DNA of 64,000 nt from Poecilobothrus nobilitatus. Taxonomy: Eukaryota > Arthropoda > Insecta > Diptera > Dolichopodidae. The notes beneath the pieces are model-generated. The model saw only the letters and a list, made by a program, of their open reading frames with translations, did not search any database and was not told the DNA's origin. The DNA is taken from the NCBI GenBank assembly GCA_947095535.1, contig OX352773.1:270188515-270252514 (forward strand). Direction: 5' to 3'. Positions 35,501-48,590 of this stretch are shown piece by piece; within the stretch, counting starts at the first letter, position 1; the number at the start of each line of letters is the position of its first letter. Made by a program: the position numbers and the translations under genes.

Positions 35501-37739
35501 ATAAAATATAACTTTAAGCCAACGTCGATTAGGTTATATAATCAATTATGAACCCTAACTTTTAACAACAAATTTGAATTTCAACATCGAGCTCTTAAGA
35601 TTATAATATTAAAATCGTATCATGTCAATACATATTACTTAATTTATATAGGATACAAAGAAGCAAAATAAAAATTTATATGTGTGTACGTACATATAAT
35701 TTAAATTAAAAAAAAATTACAGCAAAAATTAAATTTTCAAGGACTCCTATTATAATTACTCCCTTATAATTACTCCAAGGACTCCTATTATAATAAGTTA
35801 AACAAACTTAAGAATCGAACTATGAGTAACTTTAATATAAATATATCACTTTCATAACATCTTTCTTCAATTTATACCAAAGCTAATAAGTGAGAATAAA
35901 ATAATAATGTCTTTAATAAGCTAAAAAATCATGTTGAATTAAATATTTTTTCAACCTCAAATTAAAAAAAAATGAATAGAAAAAAAAAAAAAATTAAAAA
36001 ATACCTTCCATAACAAATAAAACAGAAAAAAAATTTATATTCTGATTTCTTTTATATTTGTATTTTGGTTTGGTACCTTTCAATAACATCCAAACAAAAA
36101 ATAAAAAGGAAACAAATATATAATTGTCACTTTTCTTATTACATTTTATTGCCAAAAGTTATTCCCATTTGATGTAACAAGAGGCAATAAAACCAATCGA
36201 TTCAATAATTTTTTGTTTTTTTTACTTATAGAAATCTTCTATTTTCCATTTCTTCTCGACAAAAAAGCCCAATGTCAAAATATTTTCTGGTATTGTGAAT
36301 ATTTTTATGTTATAAATTTTCTTTTTCTTTCATTTTCTTTAATTCTGCTCCAAATAATTTGACCTATGACGAGAAAATTTTAATGAAAAATAAATAAGTC
36401 ATAATTTCCAATATAACTTCCAACAATATTATTTCAAATATATATATGTAATATATACAATATACATAATAGATATAACATCTACATAAGAACATAAATC
36501 ATTACTAATAATAAGAAACCAAACCAAGTCAACTAACCATACACTCTACTAATCAAATTGAAATGACCTGTTTTTCTTTTTCTTTTTTTTTTTTTTTTGT
36601 GATTTATGTTCCAACCTGAATTCAAAAACCTAAATGAATACACAATAAATTTAAGCCAACTAACTAGTTGTATATTGTAAAAACTAAAACTGGGATTCAA
36701 AATGAAAATTAGAAAAACCACAGAAACATGCAACACAATAAGAATCCAAACAAATTTTATTGAAGCAACATAAATATACATTCAAGCAACATACAGTAAT
36801 ACAAATACAAATTTATTTAACCTATATCACCTTCTCTAATTGATGATTTCTAGTGATTGTGTAAAACTAAAAGAAAATTAAAGAAAATCTTTAAAGTACA
36901 ACAAATTTAAATACAAAATTTTGTTATAGGAAAATATAAAAGAAAAAAGAGACTGATGAAGAAAATAATGGTAAAAGGAAATTGTAGTCCGTACTGGATC
37001 CACAAAATTAATGATTTTTTTTTTTTTGGGGATCAAATTTAGTATAAAATTTAGTATATATGTACTGAATTTTTTTATATATAGAAAAAATAATCCATAT
37101 TTTTTTTTATTTTAATTTTCCTGTTAATAAAATCAGTAAACTGAACTGTTAACATTTATACCGTACCGTACCATACTATTTTTGCCGTTAAAATGTTTCA
37201 ACTTAATGAGAATTCAAATACAGTTAGCTATTCAAAATATTTGATATAAGTATTTTAATTTATTTAAAACCAGTGAACCATAAATGTATTCATTATCATG
37301 TATCATATTATAAGTCTTTTGAATCAAATATAAAGGAATAACGAAAACTAGAGCTAAATAAAATGATATCTCAGAAAATTTTTTGAAAAACCAAGCAAAT
37401 ATTGTAAAATTTTGGCTATAAAATGAGAGTTTAATAAATTAATAAACAAAATTTTCCAAATTTCAGTTTAAGCTATAAAATGTCTAAATTTAGTTTTCTA
37501 AAGCCTCTTAACCCTCTTGTAAGTAAACTCAAAATCATATCAACATGAGAAATTTGTTTAAAAAATTTCTGTTATCCTATAGTCGGAAACTACACAATTT
37601 GTATCATTATGTTTATCATATTTGTAAACTCATTTATGTAAAAGAAAACTCCTCTTAAGTTTTTGCGTTTAGTAAAACAGTAAAACTTCACTATTATTAA
37701 TCTTTTACAAATTTACCTAAATATATTCCAAAAAAAATT
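35501..37739. other. AT-rich DNA, small local duplications only
   Basis: aaggactcctattataat occurs at 35739-35756 and again at 35777-35794. TA-dinucleotide-rich tracts occur around 36440-36480. No gene or element is recognised, and the 82-codon minus frame at 36533-36781 looks like chance. Confidence 0.45.
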
Positions 37740-37812
37740 AAGTGTGTTCGTTTGTGAGCCTGTTTACAAAACTTCTACATTATTTTAGATAAAATGCGTA
37801 ACTGTGTATTAC
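37740..37812 (+). mobile_element. Short F3 fragment
   Basis: 'gtgtgttcgtttgtgagcct', 'gtttacaaaacttctaca' and 'tttagataaaatg' match the start of the F3 body (compare 17.2 kb and 41.3 kb). It breaks off at the MITE that starts at 37818. Confidence 0.55.
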
Positions 37813-37817
37813 ATCTC

Positions 37818-38171
37818 TGGTAGAGTAACAGAACGCCCGAGGAAATAAAGGCGCGGGCTGTAATTCCAAAACAAGGCCTCAGCGATTTTGGGAGGGTTTG
37901 AATTCAAAAGCATATAACCCCGATTTTGGAACCAACTCTATAAGCCCTCCCAATTTAGAATCTGGTACATATACATATTAGTAAATTTTACTCGAAAAGG
38001 AGATACCCCAATTTTTATCCAAAACTCTAAAATTTCTCTTAATGCTTTTGCTCTACATATTATATTACTCTCTTCTTTTAATAACAAAAAATAGTGTGGG
38101 TTTTAATTCCAATTCAAAAGGAATTTAACGCCCGCGGGCTTCATTTCCTCGGGCGTTCTGTCACTGCACCA
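37818..38171. mobile_element. 354-bp MITE with GC-rich terminal inverted repeats
   Basis: The perfectly inverted 18-mer cagaacgcccgaggaaat lies at 37829-37846 and its complement at 38143-38160. The similarity extends outward to tggtagagtaa / tggtgcagtga (37818, 38171) and inward through 'gcgggc' to about 45 bp. The inside has no coding potential ('gcgattttgggaggg', 'agccctcccaatttag'). It is strikingly GC-rich against the local background. No clear target duplication is visible, so the superfamily is open; the outer CAGTG on the right arm would suit a hAT-type element, but this is inference. It lies immediately after an F3 fragment. Confidence 0.8.
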
Positions 38172-38955
38172 TTGCTTCTCTTTAAAAAATTAATTTTGTT
38201 TCGTCAAATCACAAAAAACAGTTTTGTTTTGGTTGTTAAGTTTCATTTGAGTTAAGATGTTTTGCTAAAATTATAAAAGTTCCCTTATCTACCAAACGCA
38301 TAAAGATAGATACAATTAGTCGGGGGATTACGATCTTTCAATATTATCGTATATTTGTATAATTTAATCTGTTTATATAACAAATAAAAGATACTATTGT
38401 TAATTTATTTAAACAAAATATCATTAAATTTAACTTTAGAATATACATATAATTTTCTGCTTTGATTATTAAAAGGAACATTTCTAAAAAAAACCGGAAT
38501 CAATTTAAGATTTACAATTTAATATTATGGAGATATTCTACTTAACCTGTCAAGATTTTCTTTCCTGTTTCATTTTTTAAATTAAAGTCAAAATCTGTAC
38601 ACATTTAGAATTTTTATACGAAAATAAATTTTTTTTTACTGTCGTTTTTTCAATTTCCGAAATTTTTCTATAAAATTCCAGACTCCTGATTTTGAAGAAA
38701 ATAAAATAAATGACTAAAAATAAATAAAAGAAATAAAAAATTGTTCTTTTTTCTTTCAAATCCTTGAAATCTATTATAATTCATAATCCAATTTAAAAAA
38801 AAAAAATGTCCTAAATATCCTTGAAATCTTTATTAAGTATATCTTAACAGTTTAAAAGAATTGGTTTGTATGCTATGACATTACTTTTATAAACTTTGTA
38901 GTAAAATTTCATTGGAAACCTTTTAGAGAAGCATATAATTTTTAAAAAGTTTTGA
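38172..38955. other. AT-rich spacer
   Basis: Nothing recognised. Confidence 0.4.
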
Positions 38956-39555
38956 AAAATTAGCCTATCATTTTCACTCTGTCCGTCTGTCCGGCTGTTT
39001 GTCCGTCACTCTGTTCATCTGTCCATCTGTCATTCTGTATACAAAACTTCTACTACAGTATAAGACTACTCTGTTAGACTACTACTATAAGAAATTTTAT
39101 ATATACAAACAGTCTTTTAAAAAATTAAGTTGTAGAACTTTTTTATGTATATCTATTGCGTAATTACAGCTCTTTAAAATTTGAAAAACTGATATTTTTT
39201 ATTTTTATACGTCCATCTGTTTAAGAGCTAATAGGAGTCAAAAATTTAAAAGTTGCTATTTTTAGACACTTGTAACTTAGGCACTTATACAAATTATTGT
39301 AATCTTTAAGTATCCTTAAAATTAAACCAAGTGTCTCTTGATTTTCCGCTTCTTATATATAAAATTCAGAGAAAAATTTCAAATGTTCGTCTATGTTATA
39401 GTATTGCGTAAACTGTTTTTTTTTAACTTTTGGAAAATGTGCACCTTTTAAAATCTTTCTGTGTTTTACATAAGAATTTTTTTCTTCAATTGACGAAAAT
39501 TGCCCTAAATATTTGAATGGTTCTTCTTAATTAATTACACTGTTATGTAGCATCA
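38956..39555 (+). mobile_element. DINE-like element, subfamily F3, partial copy
   Basis: 'tcattttcactctgtccgtc' with an expanded CTGTC/CCGTC/CATCTGTC stretch (about 38978-39035), 'tacaaaacttctac', 'gttgtagaac', 'agagctaataggagtcaaaa', 'gttgctatttttagacact' and, at the end, 'ggaaaatgtgcacctttt' match the 17.2-kb copy in order. The middle is shortened and the ends are unclear. Confidence 0.65.
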
Positions 39556-41324
39556 AATTTAAAGCTGATAAAAAAAAAGAATTACTAAAAAACAGTATAA
39601 AGTATTAAAAACAGTCATACCAAATTTTAAATAGATGATAGAATTCAGAAAATATTTTATGCAATATGAAATGCATATTGAATATAAAAATGAAATCAGT
39701 TCCTTTATTATCAAAAAAATAATTTTGTTTTTTTCCCTGGATGATAGACCTATATAGAGATAGATTGTTGATTTCAAATACTTTAACATTTACTGATCAA
39801 ACCAGAAGAATGTATGTTAATATGTATGTGTATTTCAATTTTATTTGTTTTTTCAATTAAAAGTAGCCATTTGTATTGTACAGCATTTAACAATAAAAAC
39901 AAGAGAATTTTACCATCTATTGTAACACAATATGTTTATACCTGTATATAGAAAAATAAACAGTGGTCATTTATATCATTTATTATATCTATCATTTAAG
40001 TTCTTTGAATAATTCTAAAATCTTTTAACAACACGAGTTAAAACTGTAAAATTTTTACCACATTTTTGACACTCAAATTGTCATATAACAGTTTTTTATG
40101 ACCATAGAAAAATCTTGTAATATACAAACTTCTAAATACCGAATAATCCTTAATACTTTTATATACCGTCGTCATACTGTGCTAAAATGTCAATTTAAGT
40201 TTTTTGTTTTTTCCTTTTGTTTTTTTTTTTTGTTTTTCCTTTCATCACCTGCCTTTGTTGATGTTTTCATCAATTAATTTTCCCACAACGATTTCCCCTC
40301 TATTAAATAAGATTTTTAAAAATCTTTATGTGTAGGTACGTATATTGTTTTTGTATTTTCTTTGATAAATCAAAAATAAACCTTATATAAACGAATTAAG
40401 GTTGTTTATTTGTCTTATGTGTTATAAGAAGTTTTTCTTTTGTTTGTATAGTTTTTTTTCCACTTTTTGATTTTTAATGTTTTAAATTATTCTGAACATA
40501 ATTATTATAATAAAATCATTGTGATTAACAGAAACTTTACAATGTGTAATCTTTAGGTTTTGTCTTATCATTAATTTAGCTGATGGATTGAAATCTTAGG
40601 TACCTACTTCATTTTGTTCAAGATTATATTAAATAAAATTTTATAAATAACCTAATCCAAATTACAAAACTTATTGGCGAACTAATTGACGAACCTTTTC
40701 TAAAGTTTTTAAAAAACTCTAAACTAATTTTTCAGATATCTGCAATATTATTTTACATTTTGTCAGCTAAACTTAACTTGAAATCAGTAAAACAACATTT
40801 TATAGGCCACCGCTAAATATGATTTTTTTTACCAATAGAAAAAGCTTTCCAAGACCAAAAAATATGAAAGCCAAGTTTGTCATTTTACTAAACTTGTTTT
40901 TCATAAAAATTGAAACAAATAATTCACCACACTCACTAAGGACTTTTAAAAAAAATATTCACGGTTTTTCCTTCAAATTGTCAAAGTTTTTTTTCCATTT
41001 GAAAAAGAATCTTTTGCTGAAGTTTTTGTGTTTCATTATCATCATCTTTTGATGAACTTAGTGGTTGTACTATAAAATAAAAATTCATACTAGAAGAAAA
41101 AAAAAATATTTTTGGATTATAACACCAAAGGAAATTTATTTAAAAGCTCATATTTTGTCGGAATTTTTATTATGGAATTCTGAAGTTTCAGAGGTGTAAC
41201 AAATCTGAGTCTTACTTTTAAATTGTTTCATGTCTAATTTTTAAATGAGAGAATTCAACAAAGAGATTTGAGTTGATTTTTTGTTTTGTTGTTAAAATCA
41301 CTTCAAATATTTGAATTATCTAAC
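39556..41324. other. AT-rich DNA, no gene recognised
   Basis: A 77-codon frame at 40819-41052 and a 76-codon minus frame at 39559-39789 are Phe/Lys/Ile-rich and without domains. No repeats were recognised. Confidence 0.45.
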
Positions 41325-42000
41325 TGTACATGTTTATGTCCCTGTTCGTCCATCAGTTTAAAAATCATACATGTCATTTCAGATAAAACAATGAAATTTT
41401 AACCATGAGTAGGGCTCTTAAGAAAGTGAATGCCGTTCAATAGTTTTTTTATGAACCTTCAATACGAAGCTACAACCACTTTTAAAAATTCCCATTGTGA
41501 AATGTATACATATATTTCAAGTTGTGTTTAATATTTTTAACTCAATCTAAAAACTCCAAACGAACGGACGTTGTTTAACTTTATATTTATCAAAATTTAA
41601 TATTATCAATATCATCAACTTTATCAATATCAAAATTATACAAGTATTTAAAATTTACCGTTATATGCAAACAGTATTTTCTGAGATTTTGCTTACTAAC
41701 TCCGACACGCTGATGGTTAGAACCTTAGAATTTTGAGAGAGAAATATCTTACAGAATTAGTATAATTATTTTAAAAAGTGTTTGTATCTTTTTTTTTTTT
41801 TGCGAGGTTAGGTGGGAATCTGCTGCTGTTTAAAAGCTATTGGGGATCAAAAATTGAAGATTTTTTTTTTCCAACACCTCTAACTTAACTACTTCTACAA
41901 ACCTGTACCTGCACCTGTTTAAAAGCACAAAAATTAAAGGTTCAAAATTGCATTTTAAATGATGTTAACAGGTTTTCTTAATTATAGAACTCAAATATAA
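41325..42000 (+). mobile_element. DINE-like element, subfamily F3, partial copy
   Basis: 'gtccctgttcgtccatcag', 'aaattttaaccatgagtag', 'ctacaaccacttttaaaaat', 'taccgttatatgcaaac', 'aactccgacacgctgatgg', 'agctattggggatcaaaaa' and 'gatgttaacaggttttctt' follow the same order as the 17.2-kb copy. Internal TATCAA-rich expansion at about 41590-41640. The boundary on the right is not defined. Confidence 0.65.
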
Positions 42001-43214
42001 ATCTCAGATAAATATTTATATGTCGATATTAATACCAAAAATCTCTAAATATAAATATACAAATATAAAACAAATAATTCAGTTTAGTAGTAATAATGTG
42101 ATAAAATCATATAAATATGATGAAAATTTTTCGATATCAATAATGTAAACAAAATTCCTCATACTGTCATAAATTAAACATATCATACCGCAATGTTTTA
42201 TCATATGTATATGTATTGTAGTTATATCACACATCTATCAATAAAATAAAATAATATATTTCAATAGTTTTATCTGTGATATATAAATACGAATTGAAAT
42301 TGTTTTTCGATAATAAATCAATAATTTCATAATTAAGGTTGTCTGCTTATTTTTATTTTCTTTTTCTATTTAACTTTAATATGTATTAATTTTATGCAAA
42401 AATGTAAAACAGGGTATCCAATTTACTGCGTACTTTTATTTCGTTGATAAATTCACCTACCTATATATAATTTATATTTTGATATCTATATACTATATAT
42501 AGATCAATAAAGTTGTTAAAGAAATTAGAACTAGATGTGTTTCAAATGACAATAAACATATGTCAACTTTATAATATTTTTATTTTATGTTGAATAAATC
42601 AATAATTTTCAATGATTCATGTACATTTATTTTTTGTTGTCCGTATACTAACCCTTAAATTTTTTATATCGTAAATAAATTGTTATGATTTTTTGCCTTA
42701 TTCAAGAAATTTATTTTGTCCAGATTTTTCTTTTTAGTTTTTTGCTCATTGCAGTAAAATAAAAACGCTTTACATTGTACAGATTTATTATTATTCATGA
42801 ATTCATATGGAAGTCATGATATATGATGAAATTTCTCACTTTTTCTTCCCTTTCTTCAAAAATTATAATGATATTTTAAATTTAAAATATTTTTGAAATT
42901 TTTCCATAGGATGTATTTTTCTGATGAAAACTACTAGCAAACACATCTCTTCCTGTTTCAATTTAAATAAAAAAACAAGGTAATATGTAATATGAAAAGT
43001 TTTTAAAGACGCACATTTAAAATAGTATAAAGGTACATAAAAATTATACAACTTAGTATTGTGACTACTTTTACACCAAACTTTGTAATTTTTTTTAGAA
43101 TTTTTAATGTAAAAATAAATTTCAAAAAATCAAGATACACTTACTTTAATTTTAAGGAAATCCTACATATAATTAATAAAAGCTGTTAATACGTTAAAAA
43201 ATATAATACTTATT
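42001..43214. other. AT-rich DNA, no gene recognised
   Basis: TA-rich and otherwise featureless. The 62-codon minus frame at 42863-43051 has no domain. Confidence 0.4.
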
Positions 43215-43640
43215 TTATTACTTTTACTTCAAAACAATTTGCACAGGTATCTAAAAATATCAAATTTTAAATTTTTTGAACCCAACTCTTAAAAAGGGAA
43301 AGTGCAATAATTTTACATTAGACTTGGGAGAGGAAAGGAATAAAGAGAAACGAGAACTTTTAGTTTCCCATAACGGTAAATTTAAATTGAAAAAATTATA
43401 TAATTTTTATATGAATTTGCCGTTTGAAAATTTGAAGTTTGAGGAACTGTACCTCCGTAAAGAGTGAAGCCAAATAAAAATGTTCTTCTACAAAATTATA
43501 TAAATTTTTTTTAAATGATTCCTACCATTCTATCCATAGTTAAAATTCCATTGTTCCGTCTTAAATGGTGTAGAAGTTTTATAAACAAACGGTCTCTTTG
43601 ACAGACGGTTAGAGAAGGGAAAAAGCAAAATTTTTAATTT
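43215..43640 (-). mobile_element. DINE-like element, subfamily F3, inverted fragment
   Basis: On the minus strand: 'aaaacttctacaccattt', 'ggaattttaactatggatag', 'acggaggtacagttcctc', 'taccgttatgggaaact' and 'gggttcaaaaaattt'. These are the F3 landmarks in order. The 63-codon plus-strand frame at 43276-43467 is the antisense of this repeat, not a gene. Confidence 0.6.
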
Positions 43641-45280
43641 TTTTTGTTCAAAAATATGATAAAAAGAGAATTGAATTCGAACTCGAAGGAAAACATGTGT
43701 GAAAAGAGGAAACTGAAATAAAAAATTTAGTTTTTTAAAATCTTTGTCATACACAATGCATTTCTGAACATTGTTCTAAGTTGAAAGAGATTTTATCAAA
43801 GATCAAATAAATGTACACTGAATGCAAGCAATCAGCTGTAGAATTGAAAATTTTTAATTTAAAAAACTTGAAGTGAATCCTTTTTTTTTAAATTTAATGA
43901 TTTAGAAAAAAAAAATTTAATATGTGATTTTAAGTGATTTTAAAAACAAAACAAAATTTAAATTAAAAACCTTCTCATCTGTTAATTATTTCAAAAACTG
44001 TCAACAATGCTGGCAGAATAATGCTTTGAAAATCAATTATTTATAAAAAGAAAAGTTTTTTACTGGTTAAATTTAATAACACAAAAATCGAATTATTGTA
44101 ATAAACGTATTTGATGATTCCAGGATTACATTCAATAGAGGGACTTAATATACACTAAAGGGTAATGCAAAGTTGAACTCTTAAAACTTAATTATTGATG
44201 AGTATAAATTTGAATCTGTTAAAATTAAATAATATGCGAATGAAAACACCCATCAGAATACCAACACGACAACAACAATTGATGACAGAATCGAAACTAC
44301 AAATAAAATTTTCTATGATGTGTGAATACTATGATGTGTATTAAATTATTTGACACCGAAGAGCTATCAAGATTCTTAATAGTACAAATATATAAATTTC
44401 TTAGTTGATTAATAGTTAATTAATCACACGTTCAATTTGTTGGATCTACATAAAAGTAAGGAATTTATTTCTGCCTTTCTATAAAAATGATTTGGTTGTT
44501 ATTGATAATAAGATTTCTGTTTGGCAAGAAACTGGATTTCCTCCTTTTTGTGAAGAATATCGCTTTTGTTAACTTCAAAATATTAAAAATATATCAAACT
44601 CTGTTGTAACCTTTTGAGGTGTTGATTTAAAAAAAAATTAAAAAAAGAAAAGCAAAATTTAAAAAAACATAAATACATAAATTAAAAACATAACATAATT
44701 TTTTTCATATAGGTGTATGATTTTATTTTCTAGAACAACAACTTGAATGTACAAAGTATTTGTCTTACATTACTTTGTAAAAGGCACAACATTATTTGTT
44801 TATGTAAAACTGTTATAAAACAGATATTTTTTTTAAATCAAGCTAATATATAACTTTTATAAATTTGAAAAATTCTCTATGTCCTTAAAAGATTAAATGC
44901 TCCATGCTTCAGAAGAAATTGTTACTTCGTAAAATTCCTACACATTCCTAGTTTTATATAGAAAAGGGTAAAAAAAAATGGATTTTTTGTTAATAAATGC
45001 TTATATCTTCTAAGCCTTTGGATATCGACCTTAAGTATGTATGCACAAATTATAGAAAATAATAAGAGCTTTTCAATGTTGCAAAAATATTTACAGAATT
45101 TGTTGGCTAAATTTTGAAATATTTGACTTTTAAAGAAAAATGTTAAAAAAATTAGTTTTTTTTTAATTTTCAACTTTGAACTACAATATCTCCAAAACGG
45201 CAATACTTATCGTCATCAAATAAATGTTAAAATATTCTTAAGACCATTACCTTAATATAAAATTGAATTAGATACATATA
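43641..45280. other. AT-rich DNA, no gene recognised
   Basis: Around 44230-44570 the sequence is a little less AT-biased ('acgacaacaacaattgatg'), but no frame stays open. 'caatatctccaaaacggc' near 45184 has the flavour of DINE-type bodies but cannot be aligned. The minus frame at 44922-45203 looks like chance. Confidence 0.35.
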
Positions 45281-45840
45281 TACTTAACAGGTCGCCAGAT
45301 ATCACGGTTTATTTACAAAAGATTAAAACAACAAGGATACTTTTAAAAGTCCTTTTCGTCCTTAAAGGATATATGCGCCATTAACGAAATATACTTTATG
45401 TCGTTTGGTCCTACGCGGGTGCAACACTTTCTTCAGAATCCCGCGGTAATATAATATGAAACCAATATTTTGAGCCCCTAACGAAAGAAGCAGTTGCTTC
45501 AATAAAAATACTTCGTATGAAAGCCCATAATATGTCAAAAATTAACATGTAACTTGGGAACATTTCCGAAAATTAACCACAAATATATGTTTACATATGT
45601 TATTTATGTTACAAATATGTTTACATGTATTAATGGTTCTTCTTAATTATTTATAGGGTTTAAAATTCGCAACGTTGCTTCATTTATAAAATGTATACTT
45701 CGAAGAAAGTGTATTAAATTTGTACAATTATTTGTTTTCACAGAAAAAATTTTATTAAAATTTTTGTAAATGTGCGCCTTTAAAAACCTTTGGTTTTACA
45801 TATACCTATTGCCTTATTTATTTTCATATTAATGAGAACC
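45281..45840 (+). mobile_element. F3 3'-end fragment preceded by unexplained GC-richer DNA
   Basis: From about 45630 'atggttcttcttaatta' and, near 45770, 'gtaaatgtgcgcctttaaaa' plus 'ggttttacatatacc' match the right ends of the F3 copies at 17.9 and 39.4 kb. The upstream 45290-45540 part is GC-richer and includes a hairpin (cgcggg 45414-45419 / cccgcg 45440-45445) that I could not place in any family. Confidence 0.45.
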
Positions 45841-48590
45841 AAAAGTTTTCTATAGCTACAAACATGGTAATAGCAAAAAACAGCAATGAAACCGAAACAA
45901 AAAAAAATTTTTAAAAAAAAGTTTGTTTTTAAGCGCGTGGTTCACTTCTCATTACCCAATTTTTAAAAACGAAACTTACATATATATATTTTTTTGTTAC
46001 TTTTGTTACTGTTGCTATTTTTGCAATTTTCACATTTTTCTCATTAGCAAATTTTCCCCACAAAATGTTCAACTTTTTGCTAGAAACAATGCAAAGTTTT
46101 TTTTATAACATTTTGGTATACGGTGAAAATTTTCAAATAGACAAAAAATGATTTGTCCCCTCTATTTAAAAGAAAGAAAAGCTAAAATAACTGATGTAAA
46201 GGAAACTCAAAAACAAAAGTTGGGAGCCAAAACAAAAAATTATAATAATAATTTTAATTCAAACTTTTATTTACGATTTTAAAATATGATTTTTAGCTGT
46301 TGTAATTTTAAATTTTAATAGAAAATAAGGAAAAACTTTTTTTTTTGTTTTTTTTTTGACGAATAAAAATAATGAGAAATAAATTTTTTTAATGAAAATT
46401 TATTCGCTGTACTCCTCTTATACTGCTTTACCATAATATAAAATTTTTCGTAATAGCTACTATCTACGTATTACTTTCAAGTTTCAATATTCATCAGAAA
46501 TTTCAAAATTTCAGAATATAAAAAAGTTTTAATGCCATAAAAAAAATAAAACCAAAACTATGGTAACGCGTGAAATTTCTTGTAAATTATGGAATAAATG
46601 AATGAAAAATTCCATAAATATGTCAAAAAAAAAAAATCAAAATTAATGAGAAAATAATGAAAATTTTACATTAAAAATTAAAAACCATAAAACATAATTA
46701 TTTTCTTTTATGAACAGCGCAGTATCATAAAATTGAAATGTAATTTTTGTTTTGAAAAATACTAAATACATAATAAATTTTTATTAGATTTTTATTAATG
46801 AAAATTGTTGTTTTTATTATCTAAAACTTTTAAAATAAATATTGATCAAAAGATTAATTTTTGAATTGATTTACGCTGTATTTAATATTTATCTGAAAAA
46901 GAAATCATTATTCAAAAGAAAAACACTTAAATCATGTGAAAAATCCTAAGAGATGTGATTTATTAGAACGCATTTGTGCAACTTATCTATTCCTCTTGTT
47001 TAGATTTTTTTTATTTAAATAATAAATTAAATAAATTTTTAAGGTTATCAGACCATATATTGTTCTTTCATAGAGTTTAATTACTTTCTCAACCTAAAAC
47101 TTACAGCTATATTTAGGTTTGTACTGTTAACGTCATCTAATTTTGACACATAAGAATTACATGATTATTTTGTATACCCAAGGCTAAATCATAGTATTTA
47201 ATCCCAACATAATGTTTTATAATTATACTAGTATAGATTAACTGATGCTTATGTTTAAGTTTTATATAAAACAATTATTGAGATTTCATTCGGGAAGCCC
47301 AGATTCGAATTTGACGCGAAAACTTTTTTTTATCCGATTTTTAATGTATTTCATCTACCATTCGATATTGGGTTTAAATAAATGAGAAAACAATAATTAA
47401 TACTTTATATATCAACAATCGAATAACAAAACCATTATTGAATTTAACTTATACCTTATAACTCACACATATCGAAATATCCTAATGTAAACAAATAATT
47501 TTCCTTATAAATTATAACTGAAATATAAATTTATAATATAAAATATAAGCAAATAGAATTGTATAAATTACAATTTAACGAATTCTGTATGTGATAAGGC
47601 TTAATATAAGAATCTATATCCAACATTATTCCATTTTCCATCATATCACCACATTCTAACATTTATCTCTAGTTGCAGACATAATAAATGAAATAACAGT
47701 CCAAAATTTGAATAATTCAAATTTAGAACGTAAAAAAGTGCGCATTGGTAACCGCAGTAAGCACAGAATATCATAATTATTGAATTCCACGTGCGGTTTA
47801 ATATGTTTTTATACGTTCTAAGGTTGGACAGTTTATCTTTAACCCTTTTTTCTCTAATTACTTTTTTCTTAATATTATTAAAGATTATTTTAAACCAATA
47901 AATTAATTTTTGTGTTTTTTAAAAAAATTTTAAAGAATGCGTTTTAATTAACGCATCTGCTGTTTAGTTAATACTAAGCACAAACTGAAAAAGAATGTTG
48001 AGTTGCACTTTAAAATAAAGATTAAAAAGTTTTAAACTGTTTACTTTTGATAAAAAAAAATATACACAAAAAAATAAGACTTATACGAAACTTTATTCTC
48101 CGTTAGAATTTTTTTCGTGTTTAAAGTTTAAAAAAGATGATATACCATGTATCATAAAACATATCAAATTTTGGATTTTTATCAGGGTGTGAATTGTTTT
48201 ATTACTATTTCTATTTACGTACGTTTGTGTTTTTGTACGTGATAATCTTACATTATTTTATGTTCAAAGTGTATAATAAATTGTGATATTATGTATTATG
48301 TGTTTAAAATAATAATATAAATATTTCTGTCGTAGGGGTAAAAAAAATAAAAGGAAAAAAATAAACAGAAAAATATTAAAATAAATGTAAATCTACTTTT
48401 ACATTATTGTACAATGTTCTTTTGCTTACTGTATACTAAGTTCAATTATTATCGTTTTGAACATTAAAATAATTTTTTTTTTGCAAAAATTAGTCAATAT
48501 TCTCTTTACAATTTTCATCATAAATTAAGATTTGAACGCTTCTGTCAATTTAAAGATCTATGACCAGATCTTTTTCCATTTTAAAGATTG
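45841..48590. other. AT-rich DNA, no gene recognised
   Basis: A/T runs and chance frames only. Nothing matched the repeat families in this window. Confidence 0.4.

Noticed and set aside
36533..36781. 82-codon minus-strand frame
   Set aside because: Low-complexity Lys/Arg run from a poly-T tract and no domain.
43276..43467. 63-codon frame rich in Lys and Glu
   Set aside because: It is the antisense of an inverted F3 fragment.
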